Of a stretch of DNA of 64,000 bases, positions 11,126-21,122 are shown piece by piece. The translations under genes and the position numbers were made by a program. The notes beneath the pieces were generated by a model. That model was not told the origin of the DNA, searched no databases, and saw only the letters and a program-made list of their open reading frames with translations. Source of the stretch: Microcyclospora pomicola (taxonomy: Eukaryota; Ascomycota; Dothideomycetes; Capnodiales); assembly GCA_002786065.1 (NCBI GenBank), contig NHNY01000028.1, positions 186,001 through 250,000 on the forward strand. The letters are read 5' to 3'. Positions within the stretch are counted from its first letter, which is position 1. Every line of letters starts with the position of its first letter.

Positions 11126-11842
11126 ATGACGATCGTGGAAAACGCACCGAAGGAGAAAGAGGCCTATGTCCTGCCCTCCCAGCAAAGCCTCGACGAAGCC
11201 ATGGACCTACCTCTACTCGACGCCTCCGGCAACAAACTCACCTTCAAATCACTGCTCGACAACACCACCACCGAGCGGCATCTGGTCGTCTTCATCCGCC
11301 ATTTCTACTGCGGCGTGAGTCCCTACTCCTACCCCTCCACACCCCTCTGACCGTCTAACCCCCAACTCTAGATGTGCGAGAACTACATCAAGACGCTCGC
11401 CGCGCAACTGCCCCCCAAAACGCTCGCCGCCGCCACTCCCTCCACGACACTCAGCATTATCGGCTGCGGCGCCCCGACCTGCATCCCAAGCTACAAGGAG
11501 CGCACCTCGCCGCTTTACGACGTCTACAGCGACCACACGCGCGCGCTGTACCTCAAGCTGGGCATGACGGCGTCGCTGGAGATGGGCGCCAAGCCCGAGT
11601 ACATCCAGCAGAGCACCGCCAGCGTCGTCCTGAGCAGCATGTACAACGTCCTGTCCAGCGGCACCCGCGGCATCACCATGCAGGGCGGCCATCCCAGCCA
11701 GAACGGCGGCGAGTGGTTGTGGGAGCGCGAGGGCGCGGAGGGCGCGTGGACGCTGAAGTGGTGTAAGCGCATGCGCCATTCGAGGGATCATGCGGAGGTT
11801 GCGGAGTTGCGCGAGGTGCTGGGGATGGGGAGTGTGGCGTGA
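11126..11842 (+). CDS. AhpC/TSA (PRXL2/AAED1-like) thioredoxin-fold redox protein
   Basis: Two exons (11126-11314 and 11372-11842, phase 0) give 219 aa. The join restores FIRHFYCG-MCENYI, so a C62-x2-C65 pair sits at the end of the first beta strand, where AhpC/TSA-like proteins have the peroxidatic or CxxC site. A second Cys-containing strand follows (SIIGCGAPTCIPSYK). The rest follows the thioredoxin-like fold, with a long beta-hairpin (TMQGGHPSQNGGEW). Fungal members of this group are usually annotated as antioxidant enzymes, but the substrate is unknown and peroxidase activity is an inference. No targeting sequence is evident. Confidence 0.82.
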
Positions 11843-12156
11843 AGATTGAGGAGATAGAGGTGTTTTGGCTAGATTTCGGGCAACGGGAGAGCATTTGGGT
11901 TTTGCATATTGGCGCGCGGTGCACGATCCGTCAGCATCGACAGCTTGGTGTTCATGGAGTAAATGGGAGATTGGTTGCACTGCAAGCAGCCAGCACTGAT
12001 GTTGCGAACGTGACGAGTTTTGGGAAGATTTCTATTCATACAGTCTAGTCTATCCGGGTATCGCAGAAAATCTACAGACAGACCACGAAACTCGCTACCT
12101 TTCATCTTGCTTTTTTTTTCTCGATGGCACAGTATCGTGTCTTGCACACCTCACGC
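11843..12156. other. Convergent 3' spacer, nothing seen
   Basis: Short convergent gap shared by the 3' ends of the AhpC/TSA and helicase genes. It includes an A/T tract near 12110-12120; no gene or motif was recognised. Confidence 0.4.
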
Positions 12157-13874
12157 TCAGCGCTTGGAGATGCCACCTCGCCCGCCGCCGCCACCGTGTC
12201 TCCCACCACGACCTCCACGACCACCACCACCGCCACTCCCGGACGTCTGTTGAGGTCCGCGCCCACCTCCTTGGCCACCTCCGCGAGCTCCGCCGCCGCC
12301 TCCACGTCTCCCACCGCCGCCGCCACCTCCGCTTCGCTCCACGTGCCCGACGTTCAGTCCGCGGACACCCTTCAATCCCATCTTGCCGACAATCTGCTTG
12401 TCAATCATGGGTGGTTCAGGACATCCAAGTGCCTCGGAATACTCGTTCGCGGCCTCGACCAGACCCTCGTTGGTCAGCTGCAGCTGCCGGGTGAAGGTCT
12501 TGTGGAAGCCGAGCCAGGCCTGGTAGGCCTTGTGCTTGGTGCCCTCGTCGATCCGAGCGAAGGCGTCCTCGACGTTCGGCGCCGTCGAGGCCGCCGCGGC
12601 GTCGATCGCGTGGGGGTATGGCGTGATGGGGAGGTGCTTGTTGACCTTGAGGAAGAACGACTCGCGCTGGGTGAGGAGGATGATGGCGCGGCCTTCGTTG
12701 CCCGCGCGGGCGGTGCGGCCGACGCGGTGCACGTACTGCTCGCCGTTGGAGGGCAGGCCGACCTGCACGACCAGGCTGACGTTGGGGAAGTCCATGCCGC
12801 GGCCGATGACGTCGGAGGCGAACATGATGCCGGCCTTGGCTTCTTTGAACTCGTTGGTGGTGCGCGTGCGTGCGGCTTGCGAGAGGCGGGAGTGCAGCTG
12901 GGAGATCTGGATCTCGCCGTTGAACAGGTTGGAGAAGAGGGCGTGCATCAAGGCGACGCCGTTGGCGGTGATGCCGAAGACGATGGTCTTGTAGTTGTCT
13001 GGCTGTAGCTGGTATTCGTGAAGTAGCAGAGCGTAGAGCGTCGTGTACAGATCCTTGACTGACTGCGCGATGACGGAATGCTGCTGCACTTTGTCGATGG
13101 TGAGATCTCGGTCGTTGGGGTCGATGGTGGAGAGGCGAGTGTGGTCAGTCTTGAGGACTTTGGGCAGGACCTCGTTAATCTTAGCGGGCATCGTGGCGCT
13201 GAAGCAGAGGCCTTGCCAACCGGTCGACTTTGGCGGGAGGTGACGGAGGATCTCGTTGATCGACTTGAGGAAGCCAGCTTCAAGCATAGTATCTGCTTCG
13301 TCAAGGATCAACGTACGGATGTGCGAGAACTTCTCGGCGATGTAGCTGTCCGAGAGGTAGTCATTCAATCGACCAGGCGTTGCCACGACGATTTTGGGGT
13401 CGCCGGCCAGAAACTTCTTGAGATCACGGTCTTTGGAGGTGCCTCCGTATGCGGTGTGGCACTCGAGCGCCGGCCGCAATTGAGACGTGACCGCATCACA
13501 CTCTTTGGCAATCTGCAAGGCCAGCTCACGGGTCGGAGACATGATGAGCACTGCGACCTGACCTCTGGGCACATCATTGCGTGCGAGCAGTGAGTGGAGG
13601 GTGGGCAGGAGGAAAGCAATCGTCTTTCCGGTACCGGTCTTGGCTTGGACGAGTGCATCGGCCTGGAAGGAGGGCAATTCACTCAACACCTTATGTTGGA
13701 CGGGTGTCATATACCTAGCGGAGGAGTTAGCATGCTGAAAGGCACAGACTCGGTGACAAGTCAAGCACCATTCGGTTCTTACTCGTAGCCCATGCTCTGC
13801 AAGCCTTTCAGCAAGCCTGGATTGAGCTTGCCATTCAGCCCACTGTAGGGGTGATCTCTGTTTATTTGATCCAT
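12157..13874 (-). CDS. Mss116-like DEAD-box ATP-dependent RNA helicase with RGG tail
   Basis: Two exons (13874-13783 and 13714-12157) give 549 aa; the join reads SMGYE-YMTPVQHK, restoring the Q-motif region. Helicase motifs in order: AKTGTGKT (I), PTRELA (Ia), TPGR (Ib), DEAD (II), SAT (III), ASDVIGRGMDFP (V) and HRVGRTARAG (VI). After the core comes the C-terminal extension typical of Mss116-type proteins (AYQAWLGFHKTF ... KMGLKGVRGLNVGH), then a tail of about 60 residues made mostly of Gly and Arg. Such proteins unwind or chaperone RNA; Mss116 acts on mitochondrial introns. No presequence is visible at this ATG, so either an upstream exon is missing or the protein is not mitochondrial. The tail is encoded by a GC-rich repetitive stretch at about 12160-12340. 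Confidence 0.88.
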
Positions 13875-15091
13875 TGTGGCGGATGTTTGACACCAAGCAA
13901 GATGTTGTGTTTCTTGCGATTGTTCTGGGGTGGCCAGCGTAGAGTGTTTCTATACGCCGCTCGAGAAAAAATTGCCGCTACGTCAGATTCCCGTACTCTA
14001 AATGCTGCTTGCCGCTTGTGTCACTCGTGGTAGAATGCAGACACTGGACAAGTGAACATACCTATGGCACATTCGATATTCAATGATGATTGAAGATTTA
14101 CGTTCTTTAGACAATACGCTATCGTTGGAGCAATTATGGTCTACCTAACCTGGCTGTCTGATCAGTCACCACCAAGACTGTGCTCTGTCTGCTCACATCT
14201 GAACACTTTAACAAGACTATCCCTCGAATACGGCCGGCCTCAGTCTCATCCAACTTGATGAGTACTATTCCCTCGTCCGATCAGTCTTCTCTTCTATCAA
14301 ATATACCTATTCAGACTGGCAGTTCCGGTGTCGTGATGCACGCGTCCTTTAGGTATCTTACATCACCTAATATCGGCACCACCAGTGAGGATTTTTATGC
14401 TTATATCATACATCTCATTCAATCTGCACGCAGCCTTATGAGGACTCGAATACAGCTGAGCTATCCAGAATAGTGGCGACTGACTTGCAAGCCGTGAAGA
14501 CATGGCAATCAATGTAGAATTCAGGTCAGGTGATTGCCAGGAACACATTGATGGCAGAGTCACATATGCAGAAGATCTGGACTTCACGTCCTTTCTGACT
14601 TTGGCCTGACATCTGGATATCACTGAACTCCACCTGGACCTGGTACATATTTCTGTAATCAGTGCGACTCTGTGCGGCGCTTCCTGACAGCACGAGACTT
14701 CAACCTCAGGCTTGGACGTGTCCCAGAACAGGGTTTGCAGCCCGTCTAGGCTAGCAGTCGGGGAGATTTAGTCGACGGCGGGGAAATGGCACCAAACGAT
14801 GACCTGCGGCTGGTTTCGCCTCATGCTGAATTGCAGGTTCGGGGGTCCGACTGCTCTGCTCCACTCGTCCAGGTAAGCATCTCGTCGCACGGCACGGGCC
14901 TGCGCCTCCAGACCTCGCCCGGTGGTGGCGTGGAAGGTCATCAATACAGTGCCAGACCTGAGCCGCTGGTTCCCACAAGACCCAACCTCGGACTGCATTT
15001 CTCGTGCGTCAAGGTGTAAGTGTGCTTTGTTTCTCTTTCTCATTCTGTCCTTCATTCTCCTTGTCGGTGCGTCTGGTTCCTGTAGCCCAGC
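13875..15091. promoter_or_regulatory. Divergent promoter, helicase and sphingomyelinase
   Basis: This 1.2-kb gap has no convincing gene. The 45 bp at about 15020-15065, just ahead of the sphingomyelinase ATG, are strongly pyrimidine-rich (TTTCTCTTTCTCATTCTG), a usual feature of fungal 5' leaders. The minus side may contain an upstream exon of the helicase gene. Confidence 0.4.
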
Positions 15092-17047
15092 ATGAGAATA
15101 TCCCTTGCAGTGACCGCATGTGCGGCCTTATTCAATCTGCCATTGGCAACAGCACAAAGCTCGGTAGCCCCAACTGCATCAGCGAACACAACAGCACCAG
15201 CAAACACGACCGATCCGGAGGTGCTTGGGAAAGAGATCATCAATTCTTTTATAGCGGGAGGTTGCGATGGCTGCCAGGTATGAATGCTCTTCGGATCTCG
15301 TGACACCACTTCCCCGGCTAACACTCCGCGCTGGCAGGGTGTCGTGACCACTATGAAGAGCATCGCGTTACTTGGTGATGATGTCTTGGCTGCGGCTTTG
15401 ACGTACGTCTGTATCGCCATCGGAGCTGAGGACCCGGATGTGTGTAAAGGTACACTGGACAGAGAAGCGCCACCACTCGCAGGATCCCTTCGACGAATAA
15501 CTCCAGGATCACGAACTTCTCACACGGTTTGTTCTTATGTTCTCGGCTTGTGTCCATACCTAGAGCCGCGAAAGTCGAAGTTGAGGATCCCGCCGCCCCA
15601 AGTCCACCGCAAGCGTCCACATCCCAGTGGCAAGAAGCCCATCCAAGTCGTGCATATCAGCGACACTCATGTGGATGAGTCCTACACACCCGGCGCCAAC
15701 TACGACTGCACGAAGCCTATATGCTGCCGCCCATACACGCCTGCAGACGCGCCCGGGAACACGACCACACCGTGTGGTCCGTATGGAAACACCAATTGTG
15801 ATCCGCCACTCAGCTTGGAGAAGAACATGATCGCAGCCATCAACAAGCAAGTCGACCCAGCTTTCACCATCTTCACCGGCGATGTGCCCGCGCACGACAT
15901 CTGGCTTATTGACCGACCAGAAGTCGAGCACAATTTTGCCTCCACTTACCACGAGTTCGCCAAACTCAAGAAAGCCGTCTATCCTTCTGTTGGAAACCAC
16001 GATACGGCGCCCGTCAATGCGTTCCCATTCAAGGGCGAATACAACTTCGACGCCATCAACCCGCAGTGGACGTACAACCAGCTGTCCTCGCTGTGGAAGA
16101 AGTGGATCGGAAGCACAAGCGAGGAGGTCAAGGACTACGGTTCGTACTCTTATCTGCGTCCCGGCACGAACCACCGCATCATCGCCTACAACTCCATCTA
16201 CTACTACACCACCAATTTCTGGATGTACTCCGACCCGATGCCATACGATCCCAGCCACCAATTCGCCTGGCTGATCAGCGAGCTGCAATGTGCCGAGACC
16301 AAAGGCGAACGCGTCTGGCTCATCGCCCACGTCCCTCCGGGCTCCGCCGACTTCTTCCGCGAGTACTCGTCACGCTTCAACGAGATCGTGCAGCGTTACA
16401 GCGGCACCATCGCCGCCACCTTCCACGGCCACACGCACGTCGACCAGTTCGAGATCGCGTACTCCAACTACAGCGCACCCTCCGCGCACACCGCCAAGAT
16501 GGTCGCTTACATCGCGCCCTCGATGACGCCGACCAGCGGCTCGCCGGCCTTCCGCAGCTACAGCGTCGACCCGGTCACGTACAACATCCTCGACTTCACC
16601 GAGTACATCGCCAACATCACCGGCCCGCAGTTCCAGCAGCACCCGGTCTGGACAGAGTACTACTCCGCCAAAGCCGCGTACGGCGCCCTGCTGTCCCCGC
16701 CCGTCACCGACCCGGCCGCCGAGCTCTCCCCGGCCTTCTGGCACAACGTCACGCAACTCTTCGAGTCCGACGACGCCGCCTTCCAGCAGTACTACGCCCG
16801 CCAGTCGCGCGGCTTCCGCAATGCCACCTGCACCGGCGACTGCAAGACGCAGCAGATCTGCGGCCTGCGCGCGTTCAACGCCGAGTACAACTGCCACGTC
16901 CTGACGCCCGGGTTCAACTTCAAGCGCGACGCGGAGGCGGTCCAGCATGCGCACGAGCTGGGAGACGAGTGCGGCGAGGCCGGGACCAAGATCCGCAGTC
17001 TGTTCTGGGGATTGACCAGGAAACATCAGATGAATGCTGAGTTGTAG
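15092..17047 (+). CDS. Secreted acid sphingomyelinase-like phosphodiesterase
   Basis: Two exons (15092-15277 and 15338-17047, phase 0) give 631 aa. The N-terminus is a signal peptide (MRISLAVTACAALFNLPLATAQ). A saposin-B domain follows (about 45-140) with its paired Cys (GGCDGCQ, YVCIAIG, PDVCKG, SHTVCSYVLGLC). The metallophosphatase domain then shows all the usual metal sites: ISDTHVDE, TGDVPAHD, GNHD, AHVPPG and FHGHTHVD. The C-terminal region has several further Cys and N-glycosylation sequons (NIT, NVT, NAT). The family hydrolyses sphingomyelin or related phosphodiesters outside the cell or in the vacuole; fungi lack sphingomyelin, so the natural substrate is uncertain. No GPI anchor signal is seen. 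Confidence 0.92.
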
Positions 17048-17507
17048 ATCTTGTCAGTCAGTGACCTGTTGAATGTGCAGTAGATGTGCTAGGTGAGAGA
17101 TCTCATGGATTGGGTCAAGATGGGTTTCCATGTATATATGACTGGATGGATAGATGTATGTATATTTCATGAAGGAAAAAAAGTTACCTCCCGTCCTCTG
17201 GCTGCAGCGCCTTCTGGCCTCCAGAGTTCTTCTGTCCCTGGGTGATAAAATCAAATTTGATCGATAGAGATCAGCCCGATGGCAGCGTGTTCCAGCTCGC
17301 TGCCTTCTTCCTCTCAAGACCACGACCATGTCCGACGTCGAGTAAGGCACCTCGAAACGCCCCCCTTAAATGTAGGCCTAGATGGGAAATCTGGGCACTT
17401 GGAGATTGTACATTGTTCCTTCCTACAGCAATATCAAAACACTTCCACGACTCTTCGGAAAGACATCCAATCTACCTTACTCTCCTTCCATTAATGACCC
17501 TCCCATC
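17048..17507. other. Convergent 3' spacer, nothing seen
   Basis: The 3' ends of the sphingomyelinase and Gpi11 genes face each other here. No gene or structured element was recognised. Confidence 0.4.
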
Positions 17508-18349
17508 CTATGACAGTGTGATCCTCCGCCCCCTCACCACCATCCCCCCGAGCACCTTCCCCACCACACACCCCACATACACGCCGACCAGCACGGTGAC
17601 GGGCCAGCGCTGCCACGCGCGATCCCAATCGAGCGGGATCGGGATGGCGCCCAGCCAGGCGCCGCCGCACGCGCCGAGCGCCATGCCGTACACCTCGTCG
17701 AGGGGCAGCTGCAGGCTCGCGGCGCGCAGCCAGGTCGCGCGATCGAGGCCGTGGACGTAGAAGAGCGGGGGCGCGGTGAGCAGCGCGAGGTGCAGGGCCA
17801 GCAGGGCGGTGTGTGGCTGGTGGGTGGTGAGGGGCGCGCCGAAGAGGAGGAGCGCGAGGAAGAGGGCGGGCGCCGCGAGGGTGAGGGTTAGGATCAGGGA
17901 GAGGGTGGCGGGCTGGGAGGTGTTAGCTGAGGTATTGATGGAGATTGAGCGAGAGATGTAGGTAGGGTAGGCTGTTGAATGGGAAAGGATGGAAAGAAGA
18001 AACATACCACCACGCGTCCCCACAAATCCACCTCCCCCTTCCCCTTTCCCTTTGCTTTGGAGTTCTTCTTTGCCTCGGGCAGAGCTTTTCCCGACGACGG
18101 CAAACAAACCACGCAATACCCCGCCTGCAGCAGGACGAGCGTGGGCGTCAGGCCGAGCAGCGTGGGGACAGGGTCGGCGACGAGGCGCGGGAAGCTGATG
18201 GCGAGCAGCGACAGCAGCAGCACGGGGTGCAGGTTGCGGTAGGAGAAGGCGAGTTGGCTGGCGAGCGGGTCGATGGGTTTGAGTGGCGGTGTTGTTGAGG
18301 ACGAGGACGATGGTGCGGCGGGCGCGACGGAGGGGGTGGGGGCGCTCAT
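17508..18349 (-). CDS. GPI11: GPI-anchor biosynthesis protein Gpi11/PIG-F
   Basis: Two exons (18349-18008 and 17912-17508, phase 0) give 248 aa. The protein is an ER membrane subunit that works with the Gpi13/Gpi7-type ethanolamine-phosphate transferases, which take phosphoethanolamine from PE and add it to the GPI core. Six hydrophobic segments are seen, for example LHPVLLLSLLAISFPRLV, TLLGLTPTLVLLQAGYCVV and LSLILTLTLAAPALFLALLLF. A hallmark is the C-terminal region LDRATWLRAASLQLP, then YGMALGACGGAWLGAIPIPLD, LDWDRAWQRWP. The basic loop KKNSKAKGKGKGE separates the halves. An upstream in-frame Met at 18547 would add a Ser/Thr-rich extension; the chosen start (MSAPTPSV) fits the family better. 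Confidence 0.88.
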
Positions 18350-19046
18350 TGAGCTGGATACTGAGTAGGATTGCGTCGAGGCAGAGCGTGAGAGAGAGAT
18401 AGTTGAGGTTGTGCTCGTAATGCTGTGAGGTGGGTTGATGGTCGAGGTCGGGGAATTATTATGCTCGCGCTGGACGGACGTTGGCGAGGGTCGGGGGTAA
18501 GCGGAGTTATGCGTCGAGCTCGCCAATGGCTTTTGCTTTTTTATCACGGCGGGAGAGCTTTAGAGGTTGAGGACAGGAGGTCGGACGTGTCCAGCGAAAG
18601 AAGTATAAGAGTATCAGAATGACCAATGGTTTTCACTGGATTCTATTTAGCACGCAGTGGGTGAATTCAGGTGACATTGTAGCTAAATGTAGTCTTGATC
18701 ATTAGGTATCTAGCGACGTGAGATCGAACACATTTCTCCCTCCCTTCGCACTCCGCACAAAAGTTCCACGCCTCTCAGCATTACTCTAGCATCGCTTCGA
18801 CCGCCAAGCGCTCGACATGGCAGCCGACTTCGGGGTATCATACAGCTCAAACGGCTCAGAACATAAGAGAGAAAACAGGTAGATGGTCCGCCACAGTCAG
18901 TAGATCGTGAGGCTCGTCGCTCGCGTAGAATGAAGAAAGAAGCAAGGAGCCGTGCATGCGAGTGAAGACAGCCTTGTGTGCTTGTCACCCAGCATGATGA
19001 TTTCTCTTCTCAAAGTAACGCTTGTAACCGTCGTATTTGCAATCGC
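18350..19046. other. Intergenic, no gene seen
   Basis: Upstream region of the Gpi11 gene and 3' region of the coiled-coil gene, both on the minus strand. Open frames here are extensions or shadows without motifs. Confidence 0.4.
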
Positions 19047-21122
19047 TCAAAACATATCGCCATCGCTATGCGCCGAGCCCCGAGCACCAGGCAGTCCTAC
19101 AGTGGCGATGTCAAACGCTTGAGGACTCCGCTCTTCAGCCGGCGTCTGAAACTCCTGATACGGCGTCTGCGTGACATCTCTGTCACCGCCATCTAGATCC
19201 CCAGGTCCAGCCTCGCTTTCGGAAGCACTGAACCGACTGACCATGCGATCGTTCTCCTGGTAGGAGAGTCCGGTCGCGCCGGAATCGCGGTATCTGTCCG
19301 GGGATGCAGGGGGGCTAGGATCGGTCTCTCGTAGTAGATCCATCAGCCGCATAGACCCACGCATCGGTACTGGGTTCTCAATGATCGGAATGTAGCTGTT
19401 CCGCTCGCTCTGGGTTTGCGAGGTCGAGACTTGATGCTGCAGATCTTGGATCTCGTTTCGGAGACCCTTGAGCTGCATCTCCAACTTGCGTCGCGCCGAG
19501 CGTTCATCTGCAAGCATTTCGTACAGCGATCGAAATGTGTGTTGTTGTGGTTGCTGTGATTGCTGTGGTTGTTGCGGTTGGTTCGAACTGCCAGCTTGGG
19601 CCTCTTCCATCGGCTTCATCTGAGGAGCTCTTTCGAAACGCCTGCCGGTCTTGGGCACCACTGGCGCCGCCGATTCTTTAACGAAAGGATCATCAATCCC
19701 TGATATCATGGCAAACTCTCTGTTCGGCCGCGGTTCTGCTTTCCGACCGTGAGACGTCGATGGTCGCGGAGTATGCCGCTCCTCCGGGCGATGGTTGTAA
19801 GGGTATGTTGAAAAGTCTGGTGCATTCTGAAGTGTTGCAGCGAGCATGCTCGGCGATCGTTCATCCATCGACAAACGTCGGTCAGCCAGGTTGCCGTCCA
19901 CAAGCACGGTTTTGCGATTCCGCTCGGCCGTGAGCCGCTGCAGCTCGTGCTGGAAGTTGAACAAGCCCGATTCCAGCTTCGCGATGCGATCCTCGAGATC
20001 GCGTGAAAGCTCACTTCCAAACATGTACCCCGAAGCAGAGGTGAAGATATCGGTATCGCCTGACGCATGCGCAGGTCGTATGGCAGTGGGACTGCCGCGA
20101 AGCGCTGGTTTGCCCCCAGAATCAAGCTTGGGGGACTTTGGCGATTGTGCTGTTGATGTGCGTTGACCAGCGTCCGCTTGTTTCGGCTCTTCAAGTGGTC
20201 GTTTCATGACGAAGCCACTGGCGCGCAAGACGTCGGGAGGCTGCAAACTCTCCCTCCAATACCGTATCTCAGCACTTCTCTTTCTCGCCGCGCTCGGGGT
20301 CGGGAATGCGGCCGTCAAGTCATCTGCACTTCGTGATCTACGTTTGGCAGCAGTAGATGTGATGTTGGGTGCGGGTTTGTCGCGACTAGCGGTCGTCAAG
20401 GGAGGCACTGGAGGCGGGTCTGTCGGTGAGCCGATCGGGTTCGAGGTAGCCGTTCCCTCATTTTCAGGCGCGAGAATGGTCGGGAGGGTTTTCCGTCGGC
20501 GAAGTTGACTGCCAGGCGCAGTGACCGGATTCCCGAGGTTCAAGGGTTTCAGTCGTGCACTGTGGGGAAACTCAACAGCATACGGGGAGCGGACGCGCTG
20601 TGCTGCCATGGATGGGCCTTCGAGATGCACCGGCACGGATGCAACTCTCTGCCGGACGAGGTCATTCTCTCTCCCGATGGACTCGTGTCTCGAGGACTCC
20701 CGACGCGTGGGAAGTGTCTCCGGGTTGCTCTGGTAGTGTTTGTGACGGGTCGGGCTTCTCCGGGGACTGGGAGGTCGACCACGATGGTTCCGCACCGATC
20801 TGCGTCGGCCGAAGATCTTGAGGACCGCATTCCGGATCGATCCCTTGCGTGACTTGGGTCCTTCTGCAGAACTCACGGCCGGGAGAGGGGGGGTTGCTGA
20901 TGCCGTCGAGTGATGTTGTGGGCGTGGTGGTGGCAGGGTGGACCTTGACTTGGTCAACTTCCGAGACAGCGGTGCGTCGATGCTCGGGCGAGCTTCGCGT
21001 CCAGACCCGATGGGGGAAGATGGTTGCGTCCTGCTATAGGCACCATGGTCGGACATATCCATTGAAACCGCGCACGTGAATCCATACAGTTGACGGAATC
21101 GCTGGGTCGCTGGTTTGACCAA
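19047..21122 (-). CDS. Large disordered protein with a central coiled coil, unknown function
   Basis: One uninterrupted frame of 691 codons. The first 280 residues are rich in Ser, Pro and Arg (for example NHRGRPPSPRRSPTRHKH), so mostly disordered and basic. A conserved-looking block RYWRESLQPPDVLRASGFVM (about residue 285) is followed by a heptad-like stretch LEDRIAKLESGLFNFQHELQ and a second one, ARRKLEMQLKGLRNEIQDL, preceded by a Gln/Pro run. I recall similar uncharacterised proteins in other filamentous ascomycetes, where the WRESLQPPDVLRASG block is shared, but know no function. The Met at 21062 (MDMSDHGAYS) is an equally good or better start than the one at 21122. Confidence 0.7.
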   Translation of the reverse strand: MVKPATQRFRQLYGFTCAVSMDMSDHGAYSRTQPSSPIGSGREARPSIDAPLSRKLTKSRSTLPPPRPQHHSTASATPPLPAVSSAEGPKSRKGSIRNAVLKIFGRRRSVRNHRGRPPSPRRSPTRHKHYQSNPETLPTRRESSRHESIGRENDLVRQRVASVPVHLEGPSMAAQRVRSPYAVEFPHSARLKPLNLGNPVTAPGSQLRRRKTLPTILAPENEGTATSNPIGSPTDPPPVPPLTTASRDKPAPNITSTAAKRRSRSADDLTAAFPTPSAARKRSAEIRYWRESLQPPDVLRASGFVMKRPLEEPKQADAGQRTSTAQSPKSPKLDSGGKPALRGSPTAIRPAHASGDTDIFTSASGYMFGSELSRDLEDRIAKLESGLFNFQHELQRLTAERNRKTVLVDGNLADRRLSMDERSPSMLAATLQNAPDFSTYPYNHRPEERHTPRPSTSHGRKAEPRPNREFAMISGIDDPFVKESAAPVVPKTGRRFERAPQMKPMEEAQAGSSNQPQQPQQSQQPQQHTFRSLYEMLADERSARRKLEMQLKGLRNEIQDLQHQVSTSQTQSERNSYIPIIENPVPMRGSMRLMDLLRETDPSPPASPDRYRDSGATGLSYQENDRMVSRFSASESEAGPGDLDGGDRDVTQTPYQEFQTPAEERSPQAFDIATVGLPGARGSAHSDGDMF

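Noticed and set aside
11249-11980. 243-codon minus-strand frame
   Set aside because: Antisense shadow of the AhpC/TSA-type gene, crossing its intron with no domain of its own.
12124-13008. 294-codon plus-strand frame rich in Ala, Val and Gly
   Set aside because: Antisense shadow of the helicase gene, including its Gly-rich tail.
15443-15540. Possible second intron in the sphingomyelinase gene at GTACAC or GTAAAG
   Set aside because: The frame stays open and the read-through region matches the saposin domain, including its expected Cys; splicing would delete it.
16066-17040. Long Arg/Pro-rich plus-strand frame of 324 codons
   Set aside because: A shadow of the GC-rich sphingomyelinase exon in another phase; the true frame has all catalytic motifs.
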